Below are positions 18,087-28,667 of a stretch of DNA of 64,000 nt, piece after piece. The DNA is taken from contig NZ_SRSO01000001.1 of NCBI RefSeq assembly GCF_004791695.1, forward strand, positions 1-64,000, in the 5' to 3' direction. The position numbers and the translations under genes are program-made. The DNA is from Flavivirga rizhaonensis. Lineage in GTDB: Bacteria > Bacteroidota > Bacteroidia > Flavobacteriales > Flavobacteriaceae. The notes under the pieces were generated by a model. It was not told the origin of the DNA and did no database searches. It worked only from the letters and a program-made list of their open reading frames with translations. Position 1 is the stretch's first letter. The number at the start of each line of letters is the position of its first letter.

Positions 18087-20039
18087 ATGCAATTAAGATA
18101 CTTATTTACCTTTTTATTAATGACATTAATATTAAATGTTAAAGCGCAATCAGCTCAGAAAGACGTTCTTTTCTTTGTTGATGATTCGCCCGTGTATACC
18201 TCAGAATTTTTAAGAGTTTATAATAAAAACTTAGATTTGGTTCAAGACGAGTCTCAAAAAGATATAGATGAGTATTTAACTCTTTTTACCAATTATAAAT
18301 TAAAGTTAAAAGAAGCTAGAGCTTTAGGATTAGATGAAAGACCATCATACAAAAGAGAACTATCTAATTACAGGAAACAATTAATAAAAAGCTTTATGAC
18401 CGATGCAGAGGTTACAGATGCCATGGTGGCTGAAGCTTATGAGCGTATCTCTTATGATGTAAAAGCGACACATATATTAGTGAAAGTTGCAGAAAATGCA
18501 AGTCCTGAGGATACATTGGGAGCTTATAATAATATTGTGAAACTTCGAAATAGAGCTTTAAAGGAAGGTTTTGAAAAAGTTAGGAAAGAAGTACATAATG
18601 GCCAGACTATTTTTGGCGAAGAATTGGGATACTTTTCTGGTTTTAGTATGGTGTATAAGTTTGAAACTGCAGCTTTTAATACGAAAGTAGGAGAGATGTC
18701 AAAGCCTTTTAGAACCCGTTTTGGGTACCATATAGTAAATGTTTTAGACAAACGCAAATCTAGAGGAGAACGCACCGTATCGCATATTATGGTTGTTGAG
18801 AAAAAAGGGGATTCTTTAGCAGAAAAACCAGAAGTTAGAATTCAGGATATTTATAAAAAAATTAATCAAGGAGAAAGTTTTGATGTATTGGCCAAACAGT
18901 TTTCTGATGACAGAGGTTCAGCTTCTAAAGGAGGCGTTTTACCTGCTTTTTCTAGTGGAAAATTAGGTTCACAAGAATTTGAAGATGTTGCTTTCGGTTT
19001 AAATGATGTCGAAGCCGTTTCAAAACCTTTTAAGACTAAATATGGATGGCATATTGTTAAGTTAATTGCAAAAAAGCCTATACCATCATTTGAAGCTATC
19101 AGACCAGAATTAGAGCAAAAAGTTAAAAGAGATGATCGTTCTAAATTAATAGACGAAGCTTTATATAAGTCATTAAAAGAAAAGTACCATGTTGCAAATA
19201 ATCAAGCAGCATTAGACTATTTTGAGTCCATACTTACAGATGACTTTTTTAAAAGAACATGGAAATTACCTAATAATTTTAAAGAGGATATACCATTGTT
19301 TAAAATAGGTAAGAAACAGTTTTTTTATAAAGACTTTAGTAACTATTTGTTAAAAGAACAGCGTAGAGGCACACAAAAAACATCATTAAAATCAGTTGTT
19401 TTGAAAAAGTATAACAACTTTTTAAATAGCAATTTGGTTAAATATCAAGAAGATAATTTAGAAACAGAAAATGAAGAATTTGCTCATATTGTTAATGAAT
19501 ACAGAGATGGTTTGTTACTATTTGATTTGATGGAAACAACCATCTGGAATGCAGCAAAGACAGATTCTATTGGCGTTGAAGACTTTTACAAAACACATAA
19601 AAATAAATATGTATTGCCCCAACGTATAGATGCCGTTGTAGCATCTTCGTCCAAGCAGAAAATATTAAAAAAAGTAACCAAATTGTTTAAGCGAGGGATG
19701 GAAGTAGATCAAATAAAAGCGCTTGTAAATAACAATGATAAAATAGAAGTCATGTTTACTTCAGGAATAATGGATGCGAAACACCAAGCACTTCCTAAAT
19801 CATTTCAATTTAAAAAAGGCATCTCAAAAATTCATAATCATAATGGAACTTTCGTGGTCGTTCAAGTCAATGATATATTAGAAAAAACACAACAAACTCT
19901 TGAAGAGGCCAAAGGAACTGTTATGAGTGATTATCAAGTGTTCAAAGAAGAAAAATGGCTAAAAGACTTAAGTAATAAATATAAAATTAAGATAAATCAA
20001 GAAGCTTTAAATAGTATAAAAAATAAAATTAAAAAGTAA
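18087..20039 (+). CDS. Periplasmic parvulin-type peptidyl-prolyl isomerase (PpiC/PpiD-like)
   Basis: The 650-aa protein has a signal peptide (LFTFLLMTLILNVKAQ). A helical chaperone part comes next, then two parvulin (rotamase) domains at about 125-222 (ATHILVKVAENA through FGYHIVNVLDKR) and 228-335 (VSHIMVVEKKGD through YGWHIVKLIAKK). A 300-residue C-terminal region has no clear family. It should assist folding of outer-membrane or secreted proteins. It starts a cluster with a lipoprotein, a second PPIase and moxR, all on the plus strand with gaps of 5 bp or less or overlapping. Confidence 0.88.
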   Translation: MQLRYLFTFLLMTLILNVKAQSAQKDVLFFVDDSPVYTSEFLRVYNKNLDLVQDESQKDIDEYLTLFTNYKLKLKEARALGLDERPSYKRELSNYRKQLIKSFMTDAEVTDAMVAEAYERISYDVKATHILVKVAENASPEDTLGAYNNIVKLRNRALKEGFEKVRKEVHNGQTIFGEELGYFSGFSMVYKFETAAFNTKVGEMSKPFRTRFGYHIVNVLDKRKSRGERTVSHIMVVEKKGDSLAEKPEVRIQDIYKKINQGESFDVLAKQFSDDRGSASKGGVLPAFSSGKLGSQEFEDVAFGLNDVEAVSKPFKTKYGWHIVKLIAKKPIPSFEAIRPELEQKVKRDDRSKLIDEALYKSLKEKYHVANNQAALDYFESILTDDFFKRTWKLPNNFKEDIPLFKIGKKQFFYKDFSNYLLKEQRRGTQKTSLKSVVLKKYNNFLNSNLVKYQEDNLETENEEFAHIVNEYRDGLLLFDLMETTIWNAAKTDSIGVEDFYKTHKNKYVLPQRIDAVVASSSKQKILKKVTKLFKRGMEVDQIKALVNNNDKIEVMFTSGIMDAKHQALPKSFQFKKGISKIHNHNGTFVVVQVNDILEKTQQTLEEAKGTVMSDYQVFKEEKWLKDLSNKYKIKINQEALNSIKNKIKK

Positions 20040-20044
20040 GTCAT

Positions 20045-20902
20045 TTGGTGGGGGATAAAATCATTGTATTTTTTTTATTAATAACAACCGTATTGTCATG
20101 TCGTTTTTTTAAAAAAACTGACGAGCAAATTCCTATTGCCAGGGTCAATGAATCTTACCTGTATTATGAAGACATTAAAGATTTGGTTTCAGATGGTACA
20201 TCAAAAGAAGACAGCACTCTTGTAGTACAGAGCTTTATTAATCGTTGGGCAACACAACAGTTATTTGTAGATGGTGCCTTGCTTAATTTAAATGAAGAAA
20301 AGCAAGACGCGTTTAATAAATTAGTAGCTCAATATAAAAACGATTTATACACCAAAGCATATATTGAAGCATTGGTTAAAAAAAATATAGATACGATAGT
20401 TAATATTAATCAAGCGCAAGATTATTATAATAGAAATAAAGAGGTTTTTAAACTAAATGAAGAGCTCCTCAAATTTCGTTACATACATGTAGATGAAAAT
20501 ATTATTGATTTTAAAAACATTAAAGAAAAGTTTAAACGTTATAATGATAAAGATAGAAAAGAGTTAGATTCTATATCAATACAATTTAAATCTTATTCGC
20601 TAAACGACTCTATTTGGATACGGTTAACTCAAATAGTTGATAAAATTCCGGTAGTTACCACAGAAAATAAAAAGGAACTGTTAAAAAAATCTAATTTTGT
20701 ACAACTCAAAGATTCATTAGGAGTATATTTGATGCAAATTAATGATGTTTTATTGAGAAATGATAATGCTCCGCTTGAGTATGTTAAACCTACCATAGAT
20801 CAAATAGTTATTAATAATAGAAAGCTTGAGCTTATTAGAGAATTAGAAAAAGACATAACAAAAGATGCTATTAAAAACAAACAATTTGAAATTTACGATT
20901 AA
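20045..20902 (+). CDS. Lipoprotein of the PPIase cluster, SurA N-domain-like helical protein
   Basis: The product is 285 aa with a lipoprotein signal (IVFFLLITTVLSC). The mature part is charged and helical, with the pattern RVNESYLYYEDI and later PTIDQIVINNRKLELI seen in peptidyl-prolyl isomerase N- and C-terminal arms, but without a recognisable parvulin domain. The frame has no ATG near the signal peptide: stops lie at 20024 and 20030, so translation must begin at TTG 20045 or GTG 20048. It follows the first PPIase by 5 bp and overlaps the second, so it is probably a chaperone partner. Confidence 0.75.
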   Translation: MVGDKIIVFFLLITTVLSCRFFKKTDEQIPIARVNESYLYYEDIKDLVSDGTSKEDSTLVVQSFINRWATQQLFVDGALLNLNEEKQDAFNKLVAQYKNDLYTKAYIEALVKKNIDTIVNINQAQDYYNRNKEVFKLNEELLKFRYIHVDENIIDFKNIKEKFKRYNDKDRKELDSISIQFKSYSLNDSIWIRLTQIVDKIPVVTTENKKELLKKSNFVQLKDSLGVYLMQINDVLLRNDNAPLEYVKPTIDQIVINNRKLELIRELEKDITKDAIKNKQFEIYD

Positions 20903-22316
20903 TTTGAAACATATATCAGTTCTATTCATAACCTTGCTAGTAGTAAATGTTGTGTCTTCACAAGAGATCATTGAAGAAGAAGTAAAAGAAGACGTCGTCA
21001 AGAAAGTAGATACAACACTTACTTATAACGCTACAAAAGTAGATGGAGTGGCTGCGGTTGTTGGTGATTATATTATTCTAGATTCGGATATACCAAAAAA
21101 AAGAGAGCAGATAATAGCAGCAGGAGGATCAGTAGAAGGAGTCACAGATTGTCAATTATTAGGAACATTATTGGAGAACAAATTATATGCTCATCATGCC
21201 ATTCAAGATAGTATTCAAGTATCTGATGCAGAGATTCGACAAGAAGTAGATTATACAATTCAGCAATTCTTACAACAGAAGCCAGATATAGATGAATTGG
21301 TTAAATTCTATAAGCAAGAAGATGAAAAAAGCCTAAGAGATTATATCTTTGAAATTATTAAGGGCAATAAGCTTTCAGGAAGAATGCAAGCTAAAATTGT
21401 TGAAGAGGTTGAAATAACACCAGAAGAAGTTCGTGCTTTTTTTAATAAAATACCAGAAGATGAACGACCATTTTTTGGTACCGAGCTTAAAGTGGCTCAA
21501 ATTGTTGCTAAACCAAAGGTATCTGAAGAAGCAAAACAAAAAGTCATTGACCGTTTAAAACAATTTAAAGTTGATGTTGTTGAAAATGGTGCCAGTTTTC
21601 GTTCAAAAGTAGTACTGTACGGAGAAGATCCGGGCATGAAGCAATCGGGTTATATTTACACATTAAATAGAAAAAAACCTAAGATGGTAAAAGAGTTTAG
21701 GCAAGTGGCTTTCTCTCTTCAAGAAGGAGAAGTATCTGACCCTTTTGAAACAGAATTTGGGTATCATATTATACAATGCGAAAAAATTAGAGGTCAAGAA
21801 TACGACGTAAGCCATGTTTTATTATTCCCAAAAGTTTCTAGTGAAGCTGTACAAGAAGCTAAAGAACGTTTAGAAAAAATAAGACAACGTATTATTGATG
21901 GAGATATTACGTTTGCAGATGCAGCAAGAGAATCTAGTGATGAGAAAGAAACTCGTGGAGATGGCGGACAACTTATTAATCCAAGAACTCAGGATTATAA
22001 TTTTGATTTAACAAAAATGGGAACAGAGCAATATGCGCAAATTCAGAATTTAAAAGATAACGAAGTTAGTCAGGTTTTAACAGAACAAGACCGCAAAGGA
22101 AACCTTTCGTTTAAAATTATGAAGGTTACAGATAGAATAGATGAGCATAAAGCCAGTTATGCAAGAGACTATTTGAAAATTAAAGAACTGGCGCTAGATG
22201 AGAAAAAAATTAAAGCTATTGAGAAATGGCAAGAAGAAAAAATATTAGATACGTATATTAAAATAAGTGGAAAATTTAGAGATTGTGAGTTTTCAGGTAA
22301 TTGGTTAAAAAAATAA
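20865..22316 (+). CDS. SurA-like periplasmic peptidyl-prolyl isomerase
   Basis: The 483-aa protein has a signal peptide (HISVLFITLLVVNVVSSQ) and a SurA-type N-domain (VDGVAAVVGDYIILDSDI). Two parvulin domains follow at about 207-312 (ELKVAQIVAKP through FGYHIIQCEKI) and 316-425 (YDVSHVLLFPK onwards). SurA-type proteins escort unfolded outer-membrane proteins across the periplasm. The ATG start overlaps the lipoprotein gene by 38 bp. A TTG at 20904, two bases after the upstream stop, would give a more compact signal peptide and is a real alternative. Confidence 0.88.
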   Translation: MLLKTNNLKFTINLKHISVLFITLLVVNVVSSQEIIEEEVKEDVVKKVDTTLTYNATKVDGVAAVVGDYIILDSDIPKKREQIIAAGGSVEGVTDCQLLGTLLENKLYAHHAIQDSIQVSDAEIRQEVDYTIQQFLQQKPDIDELVKFYKQEDEKSLRDYIFEIIKGNKLSGRMQAKIVEEVEITPEEVRAFFNKIPEDERPFFGTELKVAQIVAKPKVSEEAKQKVIDRLKQFKVDVVENGASFRSKVVLYGEDPGMKQSGYIYTLNRKKPKMVKEFRQVAFSLQEGEVSDPFETEFGYHIIQCEKIRGQEYDVSHVLLFPKVSSEAVQEAKERLEKIRQRIIDGDITFADAARESSDEKETRGDGGQLINPRTQDYNFDLTKMGTEQYAQIQNLKDNEVSQVLTEQDRKGNLSFKIMKVTDRIDEHKASYARDYLKIKELALDEKKIKAIEKWQEEKILDTYIKISGKFRDCEFSGNWLKK

Positions 22317-22319
22317 TGT

Positions 22320-23273
22320 ATGTCTGATGTAGTAGCCATTGAACAATTTGTAAAACAATATAAAGATTTAAAAACTGAAATTGCTAAAGTTATTATTGGG
22401 CAAGATACAGTTGTAAATCAAATTTTAATATCTATTTTTTCTGGGGGACATTCCTTACTCATAGGTGTGCCTGGCTTGGCGAAAACCTTAATGGTAAATA
22501 CCATTGCCCAAGCATTAGGGTTAGATTTTAAGCGTATTCAATTTACTCCTGATTTAATGCCAAGTGATATATTAGGTAGTGAGATTTTAGACGAAGACCG
22601 TCATTTTAAATTTATAAAGGGACCTATTTTTTCTAATATTATTTTAGCAGATGAAATTAATAGAACCCCACCTAAAACACAGGCAGCTCTCTTAGAAGCT
22701 ATGCAAGAACGTGCAGTTACTGTTGCTGGTCATCATTATAAATTAAGTTTACCATATTTTGTTTTAGCAACACAAAACCCTATTGAGCAAGAAGGAACGT
22801 ACCCATTGCCCGAAGCTCAATTAGACCGTTTTATGTTTGCAATTAATTTAGATTACCCTTCATTTAATGAAGAAGTAGAAGTTGTTAAAGCAACCACTTC
22901 AGATAGCCAAGCAAAAGTGAATTCTTTGTTTTCTGCACAACAAATAATCGATTTTCAACATCTTATTCGTCGTATTCCAGTGGCAGACAATGTTATTGAA
23001 TATGCGGTTGCCATGGTAGGTAAAACAAGACCTAATGGAGATACGGCTACAGATTTAGTGAAAACATATATAGATTGGGGAGCAGGCCCTAGAGCCTCCC
23101 AAAATTTAATTTTAGCAGCTAAAACCCATGCAGTTATTAATGGTAAGTTCTCTCCAGATATCGAAAATGTTCAAGCTGTAGCAAATAGTATTTTAAGACA
23201 TAGAATTATTAAAAACTATAAAGCAGAAGCTGAAGGTATTTCGGAAAGTCAAATTATTAAAAGTTTGTTTTAA
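22320..23273 (+). CDS. MoxR-family AAA+ ATPase
   Basis: This is a 317-aa cytosolic ATPase. Walker A is GVPGLAKT (49-56), Walker B is IILADEINR (107-115), and sensor-like elements include LATQNPIEQEGTYPLPEAQLD. The C-terminal lid contains PRASQNLILAAKTHAV. MoxR ATPases act as chaperones that insert metals or assemble complexes, usually with a VWA protein. No VWA or DUF58 gene follows here. Its start is 3 bp after the SurA-like gene, so it belongs to the same transcript, an arrangement common in flavobacteria. Confidence 0.92.
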   Translation: MSDVVAIEQFVKQYKDLKTEIAKVIIGQDTVVNQILISIFSGGHSLLIGVPGLAKTLMVNTIAQALGLDFKRIQFTPDLMPSDILGSEILDEDRHFKFIKGPIFSNIILADEINRTPPKTQAALLEAMQERAVTVAGHHYKLSLPYFVLATQNPIEQEGTYPLPEAQLDRFMFAINLDYPSFNEEVEVVKATTSDSQAKVNSLFSAQQIIDFQHLIRRIPVADNVIEYAVAMVGKTRPNGDTATDLVKTYIDWGAGPRASQNLILAAKTHAVINGKFSPDIENVQAVANSILRHRIIKNYKAEAEGISESQIIKSLF

Positions 23274-23342
23274 TACTTAAGACAGTTTGACTTTTTAGTA
23301 AATTGGTATCCTTCCAAGACTAATTTGGTTTCAAGAATTTTT

Positions 23343-25043
23343 TTATTTCACCTCTTTTTCAATTAAGATAGACTTAAATCCATCAGCTAAATTTTTACTT
23401 CGCTGTTGTGGTATATAGTTATAGTAATACATTATATAGTCAATTTGTTTTTTATTGACACAGGGTATATTACCATTACCTGTACTCCAAAAGAATACAT
23501 CGTCGTCTGGCGAATTAAATTCAAAACCATTAATGGTATGTTTGTTAAATGACGTAACCGTTTTAGAGTTTCTTTCAGGTACTACTAGATGCCTTAATTT
23601 AAACTGACTTAATGTCATTGAAAAATGATTATTGGTAAAAGTATTCAGATTTATATTAAAAAATACAGGAAAGGCACTTGCTATAATTGATAGGTAAACT
23701 AAAGACACTCCAAGAGACTTGTGTTTTATAATAGAAATAAAAAATTGAATAGATAAAAAGATAATAAAAATAAAGAAAAACCTATACTGAGGGGACGTGT
23801 TCCATAACACAATAAACTGCAAGATGGCTAAAGTATAAATCACCATCATACTAGATTTGTCTTTACTCCTAACAATAAACCAAGGAAATATTAATATAAA
23901 TAAAATATAAATTTTATTAAAAACGCCGTGTAATTTTGGAATGCTAATCCAATATTTAAAGCGCTCTATAACATTTAATGTTGAGACATCAGCATTGTTA
24001 TTCATACCAGCTAAGTACGTGCCATTATTGTAAAATTCTAAAAGAATTTTTGGTTGTTTCCAATTAACATCCAATATGTCGAGTGATTGAATTGGATAAA
24101 TTAAATATCCGGAAACTATAGCATTTTTTAAAAGAAATAAGATTAGAATACCCCCACTTAGAATAAAATAGTGGATTATCTTATTTTTTAAGGTGTTGAA
24201 ATGCTTAATAAACAATATAATTACCAAAATAGATAAAATACCCATGGTCACTTTTACAAAACATAAAAAAAGAACTAGGCTTAAAATAATTTTGAAGTCG
24301 TCTACTTCCATGTTTTTATATCCAATTATAAAGAGATAAAAAACATAAGGCGCTAATAAGAAAATAATAAGATCAGGAGAAGGGCTATTGATAAACTGCA
24401 TTAAGAAGAGGGAAAATATCAAGATCATACCAAAAGCAAAATCTTGAATAGAACCTCTAGGTTTATAGTTATTTAATTTTTCAATTGCGAGGTAACCAAT
24501 AATAACAAATAGAAATCCATTTAGATCGTTAAAATCAATTGAAAAGAAGGGGAAATTTAAACCAGCTTGTAGGGCGTGCCAGGCGGAGTTTTGACCAAGA
24601 AACATATGTAGATTTGCCAAACCTTTTACATAGCCGTATTCATTAAGCCATTTTATAGTTTGGATATAGTAAGATTCGTTGTCCAAAAGATAGGGCTGGG
24701 TACTACTTTGCGCCAATATGATAAAAAACAAAAAGAGGTAAAGTAATTTGTAATTTGTTTTTAGTTCACGAATTGATTTTACTAAAGCATTAATATAAAA
24801 TTTAAACCTATTTCTATATATATATGCGATCAAAATATTTATAGTTAGAATACCTAAATAATATTCAATATGTATCCTTGTGAAAAAGGCAAATACACTT
24901 GTAATAATTGTATATAAGAATAACCCTAAAACCTGATGAATAATGATATGGCAATTTTGAATGCCAAAAAATAATCTAAAAAGAATCCCAAAATTGATGG
25001 CTATTGTTAAGATGTAAACCCAACTTAAAAAAATAAGTATCAT
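23343..25043 (-). CDS. Polytopic membrane protein, glycosyltransferase-like topology
   Basis: The 566-aa protein has about 11-13 hydrophobic helices, with a longer loop and a soluble C-terminal tail after about residue 460. The overall pattern resembles GT-C glycosyltransferases and the LIC_10190-type membrane proteins of Bacteroidota and spirochaetes. A DNESYYIQTIKWL segment after the fourth helix is like the acidic first loop of GT-C enzymes. No surface-polysaccharide genes are adjacent, so the substrate is unknown. It is convergent with moxR and divergent from aconitase. Confidence 0.6.
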   Translation of the reverse strand: MILIFLSWVYILTIAINFGILFRLFFGIQNCHIIIHQVLGLFLYTIITSVFAFFTRIHIEYYLGILTINILIAYIYRNRFKFYINALVKSIRELKTNYKLLYLFLFFIILAQSSTQPYLLDNESYYIQTIKWLNEYGYVKGLANLHMFLGQNSAWHALQAGLNFPFFSIDFNDLNGFLFVIIGYLAIEKLNNYKPRGSIQDFAFGMILIFSLFLMQFINSPSPDLIIFLLAPYVFYLFIIGYKNMEVDDFKIILSLVLFLCFVKVTMGILSILVIILFIKHFNTLKNKIIHYFILSGGILILFLLKNAIVSGYLIYPIQSLDILDVNWKQPKILLEFYNNGTYLAGMNNNADVSTLNVIERFKYWISIPKLHGVFNKIYILFILIFPWFIVRSKDKSSMMVIYTLAILQFIVLWNTSPQYRFFFIFIIFLSIQFFISIIKHKSLGVSLVYLSIIASAFPVFFNINLNTFTNNHFSMTLSQFKLRHLVVPERNSKTVTSFNKHTINGFEFNSPDDDVFFWSTGNGNIPCVNKKQIDYIMYYYNYIPQQRSKNLADGFKSILIEKEVK

Positions 25044-25273
25044 ATAAAAATTCTATTATTACAAACTTAAAGATTAATACATTATGAATGGGTTGTTAAT
25101 TTATCAGTTTTTATTTAAATTATAGTGATAAAAAGCAAATCATATTAATTTATAATGTCACTATAATAAATTAGTATTGCAAGGTCATGTATTACATCGT
25201 TTATTTTTAAAACTTTGTTTTTATTTTGTAATTTGCAAGACTTTAAAAAAAATCAAAATTTAAAATATTTTTT

Positions 25274-27544
25274 ATGGCATTTGACATCGATATGATTAAA
25301 GGTGTATACACCAAAATGGCTGAACGTGTTGATAAAGCACGTGATATAGTAGGAAAACCATTAACGCTTTCTGAAAAGATTTTGTATTCTCATCTTTGGG
25401 ATGGCAATCCTACTAAGGCATTTGTAAGAGGAAAGGACTATGTAGATTTTGCACCTGATAGAATAGCGTGTCAAGATGCGACTGCTCAAATGGCTTTACT
25501 ACAGTTTATGCAAGCTGGAAAATCTAAAGTAGCTGTACCAACTACAGTGCATTGTGATCACTTAATACAAGCTAAGGAAGGTGCTGTAACAGATTTAAAA
25601 CATGCGAATTCAGTAAGTAGCGAGGTATTTAATTTTTTAGAATCTGTTTCTAATAAATATGGTATTGGTTTTTGGAAACCTGGTGCAGGTATTATTCACC
25701 AGGTAGTTTTGGAAAATTATGCATTTCCAGGAGGTATGATGATTGGTACCGATTCGCATACGGTAAATGCAGGTGGGCTAGGAATGGTTGCTATTGGTGT
25801 TGGTGGAGCTGATGCTGTAGATGTTATGGCTGGTATGGCATGGGAATTGAAATTTCCTAAATTAATAGGCGTAAGATTAACAGGTAAATTATCTGGTTGG
25901 ACAGCACCAAAAGATGTGATTTTAAAAGTAGCAGAGATTCTTACTGTAAAAGGTGGAACAGGTGCTATTGTTGAATATTTTGGACCAGGAGCAACATCTA
26001 TGTCTTGTACGGGAAAAGGTACTATTTGTAACATGGGGGCTGAAATTGGAGCAACCACTTCAACATTTGGTTATGATGATTCTATGGAGCGTTATTTACG
26101 TGCCACAGATAGAGCTGATATTGCTGATGCAGCAAATAGTGTAAAAGAACACCTAACTGCCGATGCAGAGGTGTATGCAAATCCTGAGCAATATTTCGAT
26201 CAAGTTATCGATATCAATTTATCTGAATTAGGACCACTCTTAAATGGACCATTTACACCAGATTTATCGACAGAAGTAGGTTCAGCAATGACGGAAAAAG
26301 CCAAAGCTAATGATTGGCCAATTAAAGTAGAGTGGGGATTGATAGGTTCTTGTACAAATTCTTCATATGAAGATTTGTCACGAGCATCTTCAATTGCACA
26401 GCAAGCTTTAGATAAAGGGGTTAAAATGAAAGCAGAATTAGGTATTAATCCAGGTTCTGAACAAGTAAGATATACAGCTGAAAGAGATGGTATTCTTGAT
26501 GTATTTGAGAAGTTAGATGCTAAAATATTTACGAATGCTTGTGGCCCTTGTATTGGGCAATGGGCCAGATATAGTGATCCTAAAAATGCACCTAAAAATA
26601 GTATAGTACATTCTTTTAATAGAAACTTTGCTAAGCGTGCAGATGGAAATCCAAATACACATGCATTTGTTGCCTCACCAGAGTTAACAGCAGCAATTGC
26701 TGTTGCTGGGCGTTTAGATTTCAATCCATTAACAGATAAGTTAATTAATGAAAATGGAGAAGAAGTTATGTTTGATGAGCCAACAGGATGGGAATTACCT
26801 CCAAAAGGCTTTGATGTAAAAGATAATGGATATTTAGCACCAGAAGCTGATGGTAGTCATGTACAGGTATCTGTAAAAGATGATTCAGAGCGTTTACAAT
26901 TATTAACACCATTTGTACCATTAGGAGATTCCATTACAGGAGCAAAACTGTTAATTAAAGCATTTGGTAAATGTACTACAGACCATATTTCCATGGCCGG
27001 ACCTTGGTTGCGTTTTAGAGGCCATTTAGATAACATTGCCAATAACACTTTAATAGGTGCGGTAAATGCTTTTAACCAGAAAACAAATTTTGTTAAAAAC
27101 CAATTAACAGGCGATTATGGAGGTGTACCGGATGTGCAGCGTGCGTATAAAAAAGCCGGAATTAAAACCATAGTTGTTGGTGATCATAATTATGGTGAAG
27201 GATCATCTCGTGAGCATGCTGCCATGCAACCGAGACATTTAGGCGTTGCGGCAGTTATAGTAAAGTCTTTTGCTCGTATACATGAAACAAACCTTAAAAA
27301 ACAAGGTATGTTAGGTTTAACCTTTGCAAATGAAGCCGATTACGATTTAATTCAGGAAGATGATACTTTTAACTTTACAGATTTAAATGCATTTGCACCT
27401 GGTAAGCAATTAACTATTGAAGCAGTTCATTCAGATGGGAGTAAAGATGTCATTAAAGTAAACCACACCTATAATCAATCTCAAATAGATTGGTATAATG
27501 AAGGTTCAGCATTAAACTTAATTAAAAAGCAAAATGCCGTTTAA
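25274..27544 (+). CDS. acn: Aconitate hydratase, mitochondrial-type
   Basis: This TCA-cycle enzyme interconverts citrate and isocitrate through a [4Fe-4S] cluster. The 756-aa length matches mitochondrial-type aconitase. Cluster-ligand cysteines are in [10 protein letters not shown] and [10 protein letters not shown]. Substrate motifs include [13 protein letters not shown], and the swivelling domain 4 carries [18 protein letters not shown]. The upstream region has TTTG and TTTTGTAATTTGC words but no clean promoter. A rho-independent terminator follows 26 bp after the stop, so it is monocistronic. Confidence 0.97.
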   Translation: MAFDIDMIKGVYTKMAERVDKARDIVGKPLTLSEKILYSHLWDGNPTKAFVRGKDYVDFAPDRIACQDATAQMALLQFMQAGKSKVAVPTTVHCDHLIQAKEGAVTDLKHANSVSSEVFNFLESVSNKYGIGFWKPGAGIIHQVVLENYAFPGGMMIGTDSHTVNAGGLGMVAIGVGGADAVDVMAGMAWELKFPKLIGVRLTGKLSGWTAPKDVILKVAEILTVKGGTGAIVEYFGPGATSMSCTGKGTICNMGAEIGATTSTFGYDDSMERYLRATDRADIADAANSVKEHLTADAEVYANPEQYFDQVIDINLSELGPLLNGPFTPDLSTEVGSAMTEKAKANDWPIKVEWGLIGSCTNSSYEDLSRASSIAQQALDKGVKMKAELGINPGSEQVRYTAERDGILDVFEKLDAKIFTNACGPCIGQWARYSDPKNAPKNSIVHSFNRNFAKRADGNPNTHAFVASPELTAAIAVAGRLDFNPLTDKLINENGEEVMFDEPTGWELPPKGFDVKDNGYLAPEADGSHVQVSVKDDSERLQLLTPFVPLGDSITGAKLLIKAFGKCTTDHISMAGPWLRFRGHLDNIANNTLIGAVNAFNQKTNFVKNQLTGDYGGVPDVQRAYKKAGIKTIVVGDHNYGEGSSREHAAMQPRHLGVAAVIVKSFARIHETNLKKQGMLGLTFANEADYDLIQEDDTFNFTDLNAFAPGKQLTIEAVHSDGSKDVIKVNHTYNQSQIDWYNEGSALNLIKKQNAV

Positions 27545-27563
27545 TTAACTATATCTTATTCAT

Positions 27564-27600
27564 AAAAAAAATCCAGCTTAAAAGCTGGATTTTTTGTTTT
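27564..27600 (+). terminator. Rho-independent terminator of aconitase
   Basis: ATCCAGCT-TAAA-AGCTGGAT (27571-27590) is a perfect 8-bp stem preceded by an A run and followed by TTTTTTGTTTTT. The flanking A/T runs make it active in both directions. Confidence 0.85.
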
Positions 27601-27609
27601 TATATTTTT

Positions 27610-27642
27610 AGACCTGTCAGGTTTTTAAAACCTGACAGGTCT
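27610..27642. repeat. 33-bp perfect palindrome
   Basis: AGACCTGTCAGGTTTT (27610-27625) is the exact reverse complement of 27627-27642, with a single T at the centre. It sits just after the aconitase terminator and before mazG. Its length and perfection suggest a REP-like palindromic repeat rather than a second terminator. Confidence 0.7.
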
Positions 27643-27692
27643 AATAAATCAATAAAACCATTTATAATTGTATTTTTACTGAAACACTTTAT

Positions 27693-28466
27693 ATGAATTC
27701 TAGAGCAAACCAACTTAAGGCCTTTGATAGATTGTTAACCATTATGGATGAGTTGAGGGCTCAATGTCCGTGGGATAAAAAGCAAACCATGGAGACTTTA
27801 AGACACCTTACTATTGAAGAAACCTATGAGCTGGGAGATGCAATTTTGGATAATGATTTAGAGGAAGTTAAAAAGGAATTGGGAGATGTATTGCTGCACA
27901 TTATTTTTTATGCTAAAATAGGAAGTGAAACGAATGATTTTGATATTGCTGATGTTTGCAATAGTATTTGCGAAAAATTAATTAGCAGACACCCACATAT
28001 TTATGGCGATGTTAAAGTGGAGAATGAAGAAGACGTAAAGAGAAATTGGGAAAACTTAAAGCTAAAAGAAGGTAAAAAAAGTGTTTTGGAAGGCGTCCCT
28101 AAAAGTTTACCTGCATTGGTAAAAGCGAATAGAATACAAGAAAAGGTAGCTGGTGTTGGCTTTGATTGGGAAGCACCTAATCAAGTTTGGGAAAAAGTAG
28201 AAGAGGAGTTGGCAGAATTTAAAACAGAAGTACAATCCGGAAATCAGGATGCTATGGAAAGTGAATTTGGAGATGTTATGTTCTCTATGGTAAATTATGC
28301 CAGATTTTTAAACATTAACCCAGAAAATGCTTTAGAACGTACCAATAAGAAATTTTCCAAGCGTTTTCAATACTTAGAAGAAAAAGCTAAAGCTATTAAT
28401 AAACCTTTAAAAGATATGTCTTTAGCAGAAATGGATGTTTTTTGGGAGGAAGCAAAATCGTTATGA
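27693..28466 (+). CDS. mazG: Nucleoside triphosphate pyrophosphohydrolase MazG
   Basis: This enzyme hydrolyses nucleoside triphosphates to monophosphates and pyrophosphate, removing aberrant NTPs. The 257-aa protein has two MazG domains. The first has CPWDKKQTMETLRHL, the metal-binding EETYELGDAI and EVKKELGDVLLHI. The second has KVEEELAEFKTE and ESEFGDVMFSMVNYARF. Length and motifs are standard for the long form. It is a single gene between the aconitase terminator and a T9SS protein. Confidence 0.94.
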   Translation: MNSRANQLKAFDRLLTIMDELRAQCPWDKKQTMETLRHLTIEETYELGDAILDNDLEEVKKELGDVLLHIIFYAKIGSETNDFDIADVCNSICEKLISRHPHIYGDVKVENEEDVKRNWENLKLKEGKKSVLEGVPKSLPALVKANRIQEKVAGVGFDWEAPNQVWEKVEEELAEFKTEVQSGNQDAMESEFGDVMFSMVNYARFLNINPENALERTNKKFSKRFQYLEEKAKAINKPLKDMSLAEMDVFWEEAKSL

Positions 28467-28667
28467 TCTTTATCTGTAAAGAGGTATTTGAATTTTAAAG
28501 AATTTCTAAAGAATATACGAGAAGAAAGTATTTTATTTGGAGATAACTGATAACTGATAAAGTATTAGTATTTTATCTTTTTTAATTACCGTTTGGTATA
28601 TAAAGTTGAATATTCAAAAAAATATTTGTTTAAATTGTATATTTTTTAATTATCAACTTTTAAATTA

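Noticed and set aside
26200..26724. 174-codon minus-strand frame opposite aconitase
   Set aside because: It lies inside the aconitase coding region, which has unbroken family motifs. The opposite frame shows no recognisable motif.
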